A stretch of DNA of 42,743 nucleotides from Bacteroidetes bacterium UBA1860 (GTDB lineage Bacteria; Bacteroidota; Rhodothermia; Balneolales; Balneolaceae), in NCBI GenBank assembly GCA_002338335.1, contig DDIC01000027.1, positions 1 to 42,743 of the forward strand, in the 5' to 3' direction. The position numbers and the translations under genes were made by a program. Below are positions 10,049 through 17,955 of the stretch, one piece after another. Numbering within the stretch: the stretch's first letter is position 1; every line of letters begins with the position of its first letter. The notes under the pieces are model-generated. The model ran no database searches and was not told the DNA's origin. It saw only the letters and a program-made list of their open reading frames with translations.

Positions 10049-11091
10049 AGAGCACGTTCCCGCTCTCTTTTTAAACGGCGTTGTTCAGCTCGCCACTTCT
10101 GCCAGACCTCAACATCTGCCAGGTGATCCTCGTAGGTTGCGTTAAATTCATGGCTTCGCTCAGGTGTTGCGACCATGTAGAGATAATCGTGCTGCTCAGC
10201 TTTGTATATAGATTCAATACTCGACAAAGATGGATTGGTAATGGGTGAAGGTGGTAATCCTCTAAACAAATACGTGTTGTAGGGGTGCTCAATTCTGTAA
10301 TCTTCATAAAGGAGTGCTCGTCGCTCTCCAATGGCATAATTAACCGTTGGATCCGCTTGAAGTCGCATTCCACGATCGATGCGGTTGAGATATAGTCCAC
10401 TAATGGTTGCTTTTTCCTCGTCGTACAAGGCCTCCCATTCTGTAATAGAGGCAAGGGTTAATACTTCAAAAAAGCTCATTTGTTTAACAAGAGGATGTGT
10501 ATTGTCTTCGTTGATTCGCTCATTATGACGTTGCTCCAGAGCATTTGCAGGTTCGAGCAAACGTTGCCAAAGATCACGTTCATTTGTGGTCCAGAAGACG
10601 GTGTGATTCACAGGAAGAATACGGGCAAAGAGCGTCATCCGCTCTGACTGGGGTAATCCGTCGGCCAAGGAGTTAAATGCATTTGATAGGGATAAAGAAT
10701 CCACTTGTAGAGACGATGCAAGAAGCTCAAAGAGTCGTTCAGGGGTTGTGCCCACGGGGATACTCAACGTCACCTGTTGCTGCAATCCCAGCCCTAGATC
10801 TCTAAGCCATTCAGATATGGGTTCGTTTTGTGGAATTTCATAGTAGCCTGTTCTAGCCTGATTCCATCCATGGGTCCGACTAATCCATTCGAATTGATCA
10901 ATAGGCAGTGCTAATGCTCCACGCTTGTGTAGCTCACGCGCAATCTCCATCATAGGGGTTTGCTCAGAGACGACAATTGTAATAGACGTTTGACCATCCT
11001 CGGCAATTAAAGCATTCGAGGTGTGAAGCCGTTCGTTACGACTCCAAAAAACAATGAGAAGTACGACAGAGAAAACAACTCTGTGGGTCAT
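10045..11091 (-). CDS. mltG: Endolytic murein transglycosylase MltG (YceG-like)
   Basis: The protein has 348 residues with an N-terminal membrane segment (VVFSVVLLIVFW, residues 5-16) and a LysM-like subdomain. The YceG catalytic domain contains LASITEWEA with Glu218 in the position of the catalytic glutamate (canonical ASIIEKE), followed by LYLNRIDRGMRLQADPTVNYA and YNTYLFRGLPPSPITNPS, all hallmark MltG motifs. It cleaves nascent glycan strands at the inner membrane and is thought to terminate glycan polymerisation. The two strands share the CTAG at 10045-10048 as stop codons with the convergent gene. The start overlaps the stop of the upstream TM2 gene by ATGA. Lys-to-Trp in the SITEWEA stretch is a small departure from consensus. 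Confidence 0.92.
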   Translation of the reverse strand: MTHRVVFSVVLLIVFWSRNERLHTSNALIAEDGQTSITIVVSEQTPMMEIARELHKRGALALPIDQFEWISRTHGWNQARTGYYEIPQNEPISEWLRDLGLGLQQQVTLSIPVGTTPERLFELLASSLQVDSLSLSNAFNSLADGLPQSERMTLFARILPVNHTVFWTTNERDLWQRLLEPANALEQRHNERINEDNTHPLVKQMSFFEVLTLASITEWEALYDEEKATISGLYLNRIDRGMRLQADPTVNYAIGERRALLYEDYRIEHPYNTYLFRGLPPSPITNPSLSSIESIYKAEQHDYLYMVATPERSHEFNATYEDHLADVEVWQKWRAEQRRLKRERERAL

Positions 11092-11378
11092 ATCTGACGC
11101 TGTAGATCCATGGCAATTTTCATATTTGCCTGAAGGGCAAGACCACGGAAATTAAACAAATCCACAATGGTGCCAATAAAGCACAAACCGAGAGTGAGCA
11201 GGTACAAAATCCCACTTCCAGGCTTTTCAATGAAGATTCGGTGAATACCGGCAATGCCAAAGAAACCAAGCAAACACAGGATTAGGATCATCACAGGATC
11301 CTTCCGTTGTGCACGATATACGATTGCAAAGGTTTCGGCCTTTTGTTCGGTCATAGGGCTAAGAATGGCGTGAATCAT
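11088..11378 (-). CDS. Small TM2-domain membrane protein
   Basis: The protein has 96 residues from the ATG at 11376-11378. That start is preceded at 5 bases by GGGGAGGAGG, the strongest Shine-Dalgarno sequence seen in the window, so I prefer it over the in-frame ATG 15 codons upstream (11423). Two hydrophobic helices (about MILILCLLGFFGIAGIHRIF and GILYLLTLGLCFIGTIVDLF) joined by a short loop form the TM2 domain, with the G-x-x-G-x-H-R-F and D-L-F/D-x-F elements of that family. TM2 proteins sit in the inner membrane and their function is mostly unknown. It overlaps mltG by ATGA and is the first gene of that pair. Confidence 0.82.
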   Translation of the reverse strand: MIHAILSPMTEQKAETFAIVYRAQRKDPVMILILCLLGFFGIAGIHRIFIEKPGSGILYLLTLGLCFIGTIVDLFNFRGLALQANMKIAMDLQRQI

Positions 11379-11383
11379 CTTTG

Positions 11384-11434
11384 CCTCCTCCCCTCGTAGC
11401 TCTGGTAATTGTCGTACAAACATGGTTAAGTATA
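11384..11434 (-). promoter_or_regulatory. Promoter -10 element and Shine-Dalgarno of the TM2-mltG unit
   Basis: On the minus strand a TATACT sits at 11429-11434. This would place transcription start near 11422 and give a leader of about 44 bases to the ATG at 11378. The SD GGAGGAGG lies about 5-12 bases before that ATG. No convincing -35 box is seen (TACAAG is about 17 bases upstream). The placement supports the shorter TM2 start. Confidence 0.45.
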
Positions 11435-11477
11435 GTGCATAATGAATAGAACTTGTACGCCTTTTTTATCTAAAATG

Positions 11478-11505
11478 TTACAATTCAAGGAAATATCTGT
11501 ATACT
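11478..11505 (+). promoter_or_regulatory. Predicted sigma-70-type promoter of the cold-shock gene
   Basis: TTACAA (11478-11483) and TATACT (11500-11505) are separated by 16 bases, close to the housekeeping consensus. The predicted start is near 11512, which gives an untranslated leader of about 65 bases. The spacing and box sequences are seen directly; activity is inferred. Confidence 0.55.
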
Positions 11506-11517
11506 ATGCTCAATAAT

Positions 11518-11542
11518 GGTGTTTAGGACACGCGGTAACACC
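11518..11542 (+). promoter_or_regulatory. Small hairpin in the cold-shock gene leader
   Basis: GGTGTT (11518-11523) and AACACC (11537-11542) are perfect inverted arms of 6 bp around a 13-base loop, at the 5' end of the predicted csp leader. Cold-shock mRNAs often carry temperature-responsive leader structure. Whether this short stem does so is not known. Confidence 0.35.
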
Positions 11543-11577
11543 TGCGAGTAGAAGCATCGGGAACAAAACAATGAAGC

Positions 11578-11790
11578 ATGAGTGATAGAGAAGTCGGAAC
11601 CGTAAAGTGGTTCCACAACGGCAAAGGATATGGATTCATTACACGTGAAAACGGTGATGACATTTTTGTCCATTTTAGTGAAATTCAGACAGACGGATTC
11701 AAAAAACTCCTTGAAGGTCAAAAAGTTGAGTTTGTATTAGGTACTGGAGACAAAGGTCTTCATGCCTGCGAAGTCGTCCCTGTAGACTAA
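11578..11790 (+). CDS. Cold-shock domain protein (CspA family)
   Basis: The 70-residue single OB-fold protein starts [20 protein letters not shown]. The RNP1-like motif is KGYGFI (canonical KGFGFI) and RNP2 is DIFVHFSEI, followed by LLEGQKVEF. It is an RNA chaperone that binds single-stranded RNA or DNA. The family length is 65-75 residues, so it is complete. A clear promoter lies about 75-100 bases upstream, and a small leader hairpin lies between. A four-codon ORF (ATG at 11571, stop at 11583-11585) overlaps the start in another frame; I do not call it a gene. The upstream TM2 gene is transcribed divergently and nupC follows on the same strand. Confidence 0.95.
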   Translation: MSDREVGTVKWFHNGKGYGFITRENGDDIFVHFSEIQTDGFKKLLEGQKVEFVLGTGDKGLHACEVVPVD

Positions 11791-11810
11791 TACCCCCCTT
11801 ATTTTGTCAG

Positions 11811-11854
11811 TAGGTTCCTATATTGCAACCTCTAAGATTGCTCGTGGGAACCTA
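11811..11854 (+). promoter_or_regulatory. Inverted repeat that would mask the nupC ribosome-binding site
   Basis: TAGGTTCC (11811-11818) and GGAACCTA (11847-11854) are perfect 8-base inverted arms with a 28-base loop. The loop contains further short complementarity (GCAA/TTGC). The 3' arm holds the only purine-rich stretch before nupC (GGGAA) and its last base is the A of the start codon. Formation of the stem in mRNA would block initiation. No known riboswitch class was recognised. Confidence 0.45.
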
Positions 11855-13194
11855 TGGACATTTTAAGAGGAATTCTTGGCATACTCTCCATCCTGGGGAT
11901 TGCCTGGCTATTTAGCACACACAAGACAAAGGTCTCTTGGAGACTAGTAGGGTCGGCACTGCTGATGCAGTTTGTCCTTGCCACCGTATTACTCAAGCAT
12001 GAGTTTTTGAGCTCCATTTGGGCTCCACTGGGTTGGCCTAAGGATGTGTTTGGTTTTATCTCCGGATTTTTTGTGATCGTGTTAGAATTTACCACGGAGG
12101 GAGCTCTCTTTTTATTTGGCGATTTAGCTAAATCACCTGGTGTGGAGGGAAGTTTAGGTTCCTTTTTTGCCTTTCAAGTCCTCCCTACGATTGTATTCTT
12201 TGCCTCTTTGACGGCGATTCTATACCACTATAATGTACTACAGTGGGTCGTGAAGAGAATTTCAAAACTTGTTCAAAAGGCTCTTCGTACCTCAGGAGCT
12301 GAGTCTCTTTCGGTTATCACGAATATTTTTGTGGGGCAAACAGAAGCCCCGTTGGTCGTCAAGCCATTTTTACCGTCGATGACACGATCTGAATTACTGG
12401 CCATTATGACCGGAGGAATGGCAACGATTGCTGGAGGCGTCATGGCGGCCTATGTTCAAATGTTGGGTAATTCCTACGCTATAACGATGGATGTGTCGTT
12501 ACAGGTAGGCCGACTCATGTTTGCGGAGCAATTGCTGAGTGCAAGTCTCATGGCGGCTCCTGCTGCCCTTTTGATTGCAAAGATCATGATCCCTGAAACG
12601 GATGAACCTGTTACCTATGGAGATGTATCGATTGATGTCCCAAAATCTGACGCTAATGGTATTGACGCTGCAGCCTCGGGTGCTGGTACAGGTTTGAAAC
12701 TGGCTGCAAATGTGGGCGCGATGCTACTCGCATTTATCGCCCTACTGGCTATGTTCAATTACGGGCTAGAATGGTTGTCCAGAGTGACAACATTAAATCA
12801 GTTTTTACCTGGTGGTCAGCCGTTGACGATTCAAATGATTCTCGGATGGCTTTTCTTTCCGATAGCTTGGCTGATCGGTGTCCCTCTACAAGATTGTTTG
12901 CAATTTGGATCATTAATTGGAACCAAACTCGTCTTAAATGAATTTGTAGCGTATCTTGATTTGTCAAGCCTCATAAGCGCCAATTCACTGTCACCCAAAG
13001 CAATAACGATGGCAACGTTTGCGTTGTGTGGTTTTGCAAATTTCTCTTCCATTGCAATCCAAATTGGAGGCATTGGAAGTTTAGCTCCGAACAAAAAATC
13101 TGAGATTGCGTCATTGGGCTTACGAGCTGTTTTAGCAGGATCTCTCGCGACTCTACTGACAGCATCTATTGCGGGTTTATTTGTCGGTTCATAA
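11854..13194 (+). CDS. nupC: Concentrative nucleoside transporter (NupC/CNT family)
   Basis: This 446-residue polytopic membrane protein fits the CNT family. It contains LFLFGDLA and [22 protein letters not shown] (residues about 105-130), the [12 protein letters not shown] stretch (about 165-175) that binds nucleoside, [24 protein letters not shown], and a C-terminal [24 protein letters not shown] motif that also lines the substrate site. It imports nucleosides with Na+ or H+ across the inner membrane. Family length is 400-450 residues, so the gene is complete. A hairpin overlapping the start codon may regulate its translation. It precedes the PPIase cluster by 30 bases. Confidence 0.93.
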   Translation: MDILRGILGILSILGIAWLFSTHKTKVSWRLVGSALLMQFVLATVLLKHEFLSSIWAPLGWPKDVFGFISGFFVIVLEFTTEGALFLFGDLAKSPGVEGSLGSFFAFQVLPTIVFFASLTAILYHYNVLQWVVKRISKLVQKALRTSGAESLSVITNIFVGQTEAPLVVKPFLPSMTRSELLAIMTGGMATIAGGVMAAYVQMLGNSYAITMDVSLQVGRLMFAEQLLSASLMAAPAALLIAKIMIPETDEPVTYGDVSIDVPKSDANGIDAAASGAGTGLKLAANVGAMLLAFIALLAMFNYGLEWLSRVTTLNQFLPGGQPLTIQMILGWLFFPIAWLIGVPLQDCLQFGSLIGTKLVLNEFVAYLDLSSLISANSLSPKAITMATFALCGFANFSSIAIQIGGIGSLAPNKKSEIASLGLRAVLAGSLATLLTASIAGLFVGS

Positions 13195-13224
13195 CAACCA
13201 TTAAAACATATTGTTGACCCAACC

Positions 13225-15195
13225 ATGAGACTATCCTTTCGAGCACGTCAACCCATTACGTTCTCTGCAGTACTGCTTGCTTTAGCTATTAGCATCATTT
13301 TTAAACCAGCGCTTACTCAAGCTCAATTTTTGACGGACCGTGATGCGGTAGCTTTTGTTGGAGGAGAACCCATCACACAATCTGAAGTACGAACCTTCTA
13401 CGCTCAAAACTATCCTCTAGATACTGCTCACAGGGACTCTTTGCGTTCCTTTCTAAAGGATTATGTCATATTTCGCGCAAAACTATTAGAAGCAGAACAG
13501 ATGGGGTTAGATCAAAACCCTGCGTACAATGAGGAAGTATCGTCTTTTGCTGAGACCACCGCTCCCTCCTACTGGATAGAAAAGGGAATCAAAAACGAGA
13601 TAGTCGATCGGTTCCTTGAAAAACGAACGTCAGAGCTCAAAGTCCAACATCTACTTATCCGTCTACGTCAAGATGCCACAGTACGTCAGCTCAACGAAGC
13701 ATCTGAAACCCTATTGCAGGCAAGAAATGAGTGGCTCAATGGCGCGTCCTTTGATTCATTAAATAATGCAATCTCCTCCAAGGTGAATGGTCGACCTGCC
13801 GGTGGAGAGCTCCCATGGTTTTCTGCGGGTGCTACGGTGATAGATTTTGAGGATGCTGCCTATGGATTGCCAGTGAGTACGATTTCAGAGCCAATACGCA
13901 CGCAATTTGGCCTTCACTTGATCATGGTTCTTGAAAAACGTCCAACTCATCCTGCTCGAGAAGTGTCGCATGTCTTCTTTCGCGATGCGAAGGCGGATTC
14001 AGTGCAGATAGACGAAGCGATGCAAGCATTGACCAATGGAACGCCTTGGTCTGAGGTAGTTCAACGATATTCGGCAGCTGCCAATCCTGCCAGTCCAGGT
14101 GGAAGCATGGGGTTTGTAGGGTATGATATGAGATACGCAGACAGTTTTGTGGACCTTGTGATGAATCTAGATCCAAGCCAGCCCTATGAGGGGCCTTTTG
14201 AATCACAGTATGGTGCGCACATCCTAAGACTTGATTCTGTGCAACAGTATCAGACCGTGGATGAAGAGCGTGAGGACGCGATTGCTACGTTAGAGCGTCT
14301 AGCCTACTTCCAAGTGGATGATAAGGATATCGATAATCGACTACTGAATACCGACTTTGTTCAAAAAAACGAAGAGGTTCTTGACGCGTTTAATCAATGG
14401 CTTCTTGAGGGAGAGGGTCAATCGCTATCTGACATGGAGATCCTTGAGCCTTTTTCCTATGAAGTTCTTGTGAGACTTGACCATCCAAGGTTTCAAGAAT
14501 TCGATGTCCCTTCACTCGAGCTCACTGTCTCGAGCTACGTGGATTGGGTGATTCAACAAAAAGAAGCATCAAATCCAATGGATGTGTCGCCCAGATGGTT
14601 AGATGAGTACATCAAAGAGTATCTGAGGCCTTATCTAACCCCTATGACTCGGATCCAATTCGCTGATTTTAACACATCTCTCATACAATATGAGCGCGGA
14701 TTGTTGGTATTCAATTACAATGATCAAGCGCTTTGGAACCCATCCTATGCAGATACTACAGCGGTTCAAGCCCACTATGGAGCGAATCGTGAGGCATATC
14801 AATTTGATACTCGGTACCACTACACTTTGTTGTCACACCCACAAGACTCGGTCTTAATGCAAGCTGTGGAAGAATTTGAGCAAAATATGTCAATGACTGA
14901 TCTCGCGGAACAATTTGAAAATCTTTATGCTGTGGAGGATTCAACGCAATTTGTTGAATCATTACCTTGGGCTGAATTGCCCATGCTAAGCCCAGGCGAG
15001 GGGACTTATGGTGTGAAAGTGCAAGACAAACCCGCTTGGATTTACCTACACAGTGTACTGGCGCCACGATTCATGACTTTTGAGGAGGCTTTTATGCGTG
15101 CCTTTAATGATATGCAACCTGATTTAGAGGAGTCTCTTGAGGCATATTTGATGCAAAAGTATGAGATTAAGATGAAACCTAGACGTATTCGATAG
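13225..15195 (+). CDS. Periplasmic peptidyl-prolyl isomerase with two parvulin domains (SurA/PpiD-like)
   Basis: The protein has 656 residues. The N-terminal hydrophobic segment (FSAVLLALAISIIFKPALTQ) is an export signal, with a likely cut after TQA or AQA. A SurA-N-like helical domain (about 35-130) precedes two rotamase-like domains. The first, about 135-238, has QHLLIRLR, GGELPWFSAG and SEPIRTQFGLHLIMV. The second, about 245-340, has VSHVFFRDA, GGSMGFVGY and EGPFESQYGAHILRL. The C-terminal 300 residues have no recognised domain. Proteins of this type chaperone outer-membrane barrels in the periplasm. It is followed after 4 bases by a second and then a third PPIase gene, suggesting a dedicated barrel-folding operon for the outer membrane. 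Confidence 0.87.
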   Translation: MRLSFRARQPITFSAVLLALAISIIFKPALTQAQFLTDRDAVAFVGGEPITQSEVRTFYAQNYPLDTAHRDSLRSFLKDYVIFRAKLLEAEQMGLDQNPAYNEEVSSFAETTAPSYWIEKGIKNEIVDRFLEKRTSELKVQHLLIRLRQDATVRQLNEASETLLQARNEWLNGASFDSLNNAISSKVNGRPAGGELPWFSAGATVIDFEDAAYGLPVSTISEPIRTQFGLHLIMVLEKRPTHPAREVSHVFFRDAKADSVQIDEAMQALTNGTPWSEVVQRYSAAANPASPGGSMGFVGYDMRYADSFVDLVMNLDPSQPYEGPFESQYGAHILRLDSVQQYQTVDEEREDAIATLERLAYFQVDDKDIDNRLLNTDFVQKNEEVLDAFNQWLLEGEGQSLSDMEILEPFSYEVLVRLDHPRFQEFDVPSLELTVSSYVDWVIQQKEASNPMDVSPRWLDEYIKEYLRPYLTPMTRIQFADFNTSLIQYERGLLVFNYNDQALWNPSYADTTAVQAHYGANREAYQFDTRYHYTLLSHPQDSVLMQAVEEFEQNMSMTDLAEQFENLYAVEDSTQFVESLPWAELPMLSPGEGTYGVKVQDKPAWIYLHSVLAPRFMTFEEAFMRAFNDMQPDLEESLEAYLMQKYEIKMKPRRIR

Positions 15196-15199
15196 ATTT

Positions 15200-16075
15200 T
15201 TGACGCGTTCAACACACCTTTTTACGGTTTTTATTGCACTCAGTCTATCTCTGTTTATACAAACGGGTTGTACCGATACAAGGACTGCAGCTACAACGCC
15301 TGAGGTTGTAGCAGTTGTCGACAATCAAGTGCTAACCCAACAGCAGTTGACTAAGCAGTTAATGCAAACACCTGGGGTTGTCGATACAATCTCATTCTAT
15401 AGATCTGCTCAGAAATCATGGGTAGAGCGTGAAATGGTATTGGCTCACGCTCGGTCGATTGGACTTGATAAGACCTCACGCTACCAGTCGCGCCAACAAG
15501 AATTGCGCTCACAATTACTAGAGGATGAGTTTGCAATCTATTTAGAGCAGCACAATGACTCAAGGGTTGAGGTCACCCAAGCTGAGATTCAAGATTTTTA
15601 CTTACAGAACCGTGATCGATTTCAGTTTGATGAGCCTTGGTTTAGAATACGGCATGTAACCACCTCTTCATATCAAGAGGCATTGAATGCACGCTCAGAG
15701 CTGTTGGGAGGGCGAGCATGGCAAGAGATCGCGCAGCAATATAGTCTTGACCCTGAAGCCAGAGTCCAAAAATCCGAGCAAATACGCCCCTTATCTCAAT
15801 GGTTTTCTGATCTACCACAGCTCCAATCCCTGCTTCGTGTATTGGGTGTCACAGAAGTATCAGATGTTTATAGAATTGCTGGGCGTTGGCATTTCATTCA
15901 GATTAACTCGAGGCTGGAAGCGGGAGATGTGCCAGATTCTGATTGGAGTCGTCAATGGATTGAGTCTTGGTTGCGACAACAGAAAAAAGATGCCTTAAAT
16001 CAAGCCTATATGCGTAATTTGTTAGGTGAGTTTGAGTCAGCAGGACGTGTTGAACTTGTGCCTATTACAAATTGA
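15200..16075 (+). CDS. Parvulin-type peptidyl-prolyl isomerase-like lipoprotein (divergent)
   Basis: The protein has 291 residues from TTG 15200. An in-frame stop at 15173 and the absence of other start codons before the signal peptide fix this start. The N-terminal segment LFTVFIALSLSLFIQTGC ends in a cysteine at about residue 24. The -3 residue is Gln, a poor lipobox, so lipidation is only likely. A SurA-N-like helical part (VAVVDNQVLTQQQLTKQL) is followed by one degenerate rotamase domain (about 145-240), where FRIRHVTTSSYQEALNARSELLGG matches the parvulin start but the central GG-x-LG-W motif is missing. It is probably a chaperone with little or no isomerase activity. It lies between two larger PPIase genes with gaps of 4 and 7 bases. 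Confidence 0.8.
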   Translation: MTRSTHLFTVFIALSLSLFIQTGCTDTRTAATTPEVVAVVDNQVLTQQQLTKQLMQTPGVVDTISFYRSAQKSWVEREMVLAHARSIGLDKTSRYQSRQQELRSQLLEDEFAIYLEQHNDSRVEVTQAEIQDFYLQNRDRFQFDEPWFRIRHVTTSSYQEALNARSELLGGRAWQEIAQQYSLDPEARVQKSEQIRPLSQWFSDLPQLQSLLRVLGVTEVSDVYRIAGRWHFIQINSRLEAGDVPDSDWSRQWIESWLRQQKKDALNQAYMRNLLGEFESAGRVELVPITN

Positions 16076-16082
16076 TGTGTTT

Positions 16083-17465
16083 ATGAATGTATTAAGAAGT
16101 GTTTCTCCCACTGTTTTTTTGACGAGCCTGGGGTTCTTATGGTTTGGGCTCATAGGTGTTGTGCAGGGGCAATCTACAGCCAAGGAAGCCGATCGTATCG
16201 TTGCCATTGTCAACGATCAAATTATCCTAAAATCGGAAGTGGACCAGGAATTAGACCAATACATCCAGCAAGTTAGGCTACAAGGAGATGAGATGTCATT
16301 TTCTGAATCTCTCTGGAAAAATGCGCTAGAATCGATGATTGACAATAAAGTTATGTTGATTCAGGCACAAAAAGATTCTGTCGTCGTGACCAACGAGCAG
16401 GTGAATCGCCAGATGGATGTTCGGGTGCAGGAATTGATCCAACAAGCCGGTTCAGAAACCGCACTAGAACGTGCCTTCGGTAAGTCAGTGGCAGAATTAC
16501 GTCGTGAGTTTCGTGAACCATTTCGGCAGCAACTAGTGGTTTCACAACTACAATCTCAGGTTATGGGACAAGTCACTATTACGAGACCCGAAGTTGAGGC
16601 CTTTTTTGCAACATTTCCAGAGGATTCACTCCCCACAATCCCGGAGCAAGTTGCTCTGTCTCAGATTGTACTGAAACCGGAAGTGTCTCAGGATGCGCGT
16701 CGTAGTGCCTTTGACCGTGCGGCCATGGTTCGAGAGCGGATTCTGTCTGGGGAGTCATTTGAAGAGATGGCTCAAGAGTACAGTGATGGCCCCAGTGCAC
16801 CTCGTGGTGGTCTGATTCCAATGCTCCCTCTTTCCGATTTGGTGAGTGAATACGCAGCTGCAGCCTCAGCCCTTCAGCCTGGTGAAATTTCAGAAGTGGT
16901 TGAAACAAGTTTTGGTTTTCATGTGATCAGACTGATCAAAAAGGAAGGCAACCGGATCGAAACCAACAATATTCTGATATCGATTGACCAAGCGACGATT
17001 GACGAGCAAGGAACAATTGACTCATTAATGGCCATCCGCGAAAAGGTTCAAGATGGACTCTATACCTTCTCAGATGCAGCGAGAGCGTACTCAGAGGATG
17101 ATGAATCCTCAAGTGCTGGAGGGCGGCTGTACAACGCTCAAACCGGTGACCGATTCTACCCTTTGCGTGGCCTAGATCCCGCAACCTATAGAACCGTACT
17201 TTTATTAGATGAGGAAGGGGATATTTCTGAGCCAAAACCTATTGTGCTTCCAGATGCCAATGAAACCCAAGCTTTTCGAATTCTTCGCCTAGATCAACGA
17301 ATTGAAGAGCACACAGCCAATCTTGAGCAAGATTATCAACGTATTGAACAGATCGCTCTGCAACAAAAGCAGACACAGGAACTCACGGCATGGTTGAATG
17401 AGATCCGTGAAGAGGTCTACATCGAATATATTGGTGTGCCAGAAGCTCTCTCATCCTCTCGCTAA
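16083..17465 (+). CDS. surA: Periplasmic chaperone / peptidyl-prolyl isomerase SurA
   Basis: The protein has 460 residues from the ATG at 16083, 7 bases after the preceding stop. A frame extension to a TTG within the previous gene is possible, but the signal peptide fits only the later start. The signal sequence (VFLTSLGFLWFGLIGVVQGQS) is followed by the SurA N-domain with DRIVAIVNDQIILKSEVDQEL. Two parvulin domains follow at about 189-285 (LSQIVLKPE, PRGGLIPMLP, ISEVVETSFGFHVIRL) and about 294-400 (NILISIDQ, GGRLYNA). A C-terminal helix completes the core. SurA carries unfolded outer-membrane proteins from Sec to BAM. This is the best SurA match of the three adjacent genes. Confidence 0.92.
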   Translation: MNVLRSVSPTVFLTSLGFLWFGLIGVVQGQSTAKEADRIVAIVNDQIILKSEVDQELDQYIQQVRLQGDEMSFSESLWKNALESMIDNKVMLIQAQKDSVVVTNEQVNRQMDVRVQELIQQAGSETALERAFGKSVAELRREFREPFRQQLVVSQLQSQVMGQVTITRPEVEAFFATFPEDSLPTIPEQVALSQIVLKPEVSQDARRSAFDRAAMVRERILSGESFEEMAQEYSDGPSAPRGGLIPMLPLSDLVSEYAAAASALQPGEISEVVETSFGFHVIRLIKKEGNRIETNNILISIDQATIDEQGTIDSLMAIREKVQDGLYTFSDAARAYSEDDESSSAGGRLYNAQTGDRFYPLRGLDPATYRTVLLLDEEGDISEPKPIVLPDANETQAFRILRLDQRIEEHTANLEQDYQRIEQIALQQKQTQELTAWLNEIREEVYIEYIGVPEALSSSR

Positions 17466-17469
17466 TCTC

Positions 17470-17955
17470 ATGCTGGAAGGCATGGAGCAGCATCATAAAT
17501 TCATGAGGCAAGCACTTGACTGTGCAACCCAATCACTGCGTACTGGAGATGTCCCTATTGGCGCTGTGATTGTCCATGAAGGGAGAGTGATTGGCAAAGG
17601 ATGGAACCAAGTTGAAAAACTCCAAGATGCCTCTGCCCATGCTGAAATAATCGCCATTTCCAGTGCAAGCGATGCTTTGCAGGAGAAATATTTAACCGCA
17701 TCAACACTATATGTGACCATCGAGCCCTGTACAATGTGCGCTGGAGCCATTGAGCTAGCCCGCATCCCCAGAGTCATTTTCGGGGCGCAAGAACCAAAAA
17801 CAGGAGCCTGTGGATCGATTCGATCCATTCTTGGACCTGAGTCTGGCCCCAATGCCTCAGCTCGTGAGGTATATGGAGGCATATTAGAGGATGAGTGTGC
17901 CACACTTATGAAGACATTTTTCCAGGGGTTGAGACATGGATCCAAAGAGGGTTAA
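17470..17955 (+). CDS. tadA: tRNA-specific adenosine deaminase
   Basis: The protein has 161 residues from ATG 17470 (157 from ATG 17482; neither has a well-spaced Shine-Dalgarno). The zinc-dependent CMP/dCMP deaminase fold is clear: FMRQALDCATQSLRTGDVPIGAVIV, HAEIIAI with the zinc His and the catalytic Glu, and EPCTMCAGAIELARIPRVIFGA with the two zinc cysteines (PCxxC). DPKTGACGS-like sequence (EPKTGACGSI) and the C-terminal MKTFFQGLR are TadA-specific. It converts A34 to inosine in tRNA-Arg(ACG). The gene begins 4 bases after surA and its end overlaps the following hydrolase gene. Confidence 0.94.
   Translation: MLEGMEQHHKFMRQALDCATQSLRTGDVPIGAVIVHEGRVIGKGWNQVEKLQDASAHAEIIAISSASDALQEKYLTASTLYVTIEPCTMCAGAIELARIPRVIFGAQEPKTGACGSIRSILGPESGPNASAREVYGGILEDECATLMKTFFQGLRHGSKEG

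Noticed and set aside
11376..11423. Longer TM2 protein starting at the ATG 11423
   Set aside because: The downstream ATG at 11378 has a strong Shine-Dalgarno at proper spacing, while a predicted -10 box lies only 5 bases before the upstream ATG and would make the mRNA begin at or inside the extension.
11571..11585. Four-codon upstream ORF overlapping the cold-shock start
   Set aside because: Too short to test and no regulatory residue pattern; likely chance.
16026..16082. N-terminal extension of SurA from a TTG inside the preceding gene
   Set aside because: The signal peptide begins only after the ATG at 16083, which lies neatly 7 bases after the preceding stop.
17493..17945. 150-residue open frame antisense to tadA
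   Set aside because: Completely covered by tadA with intact zinc motifs on the other strand; composition is that of an antisense shadow.
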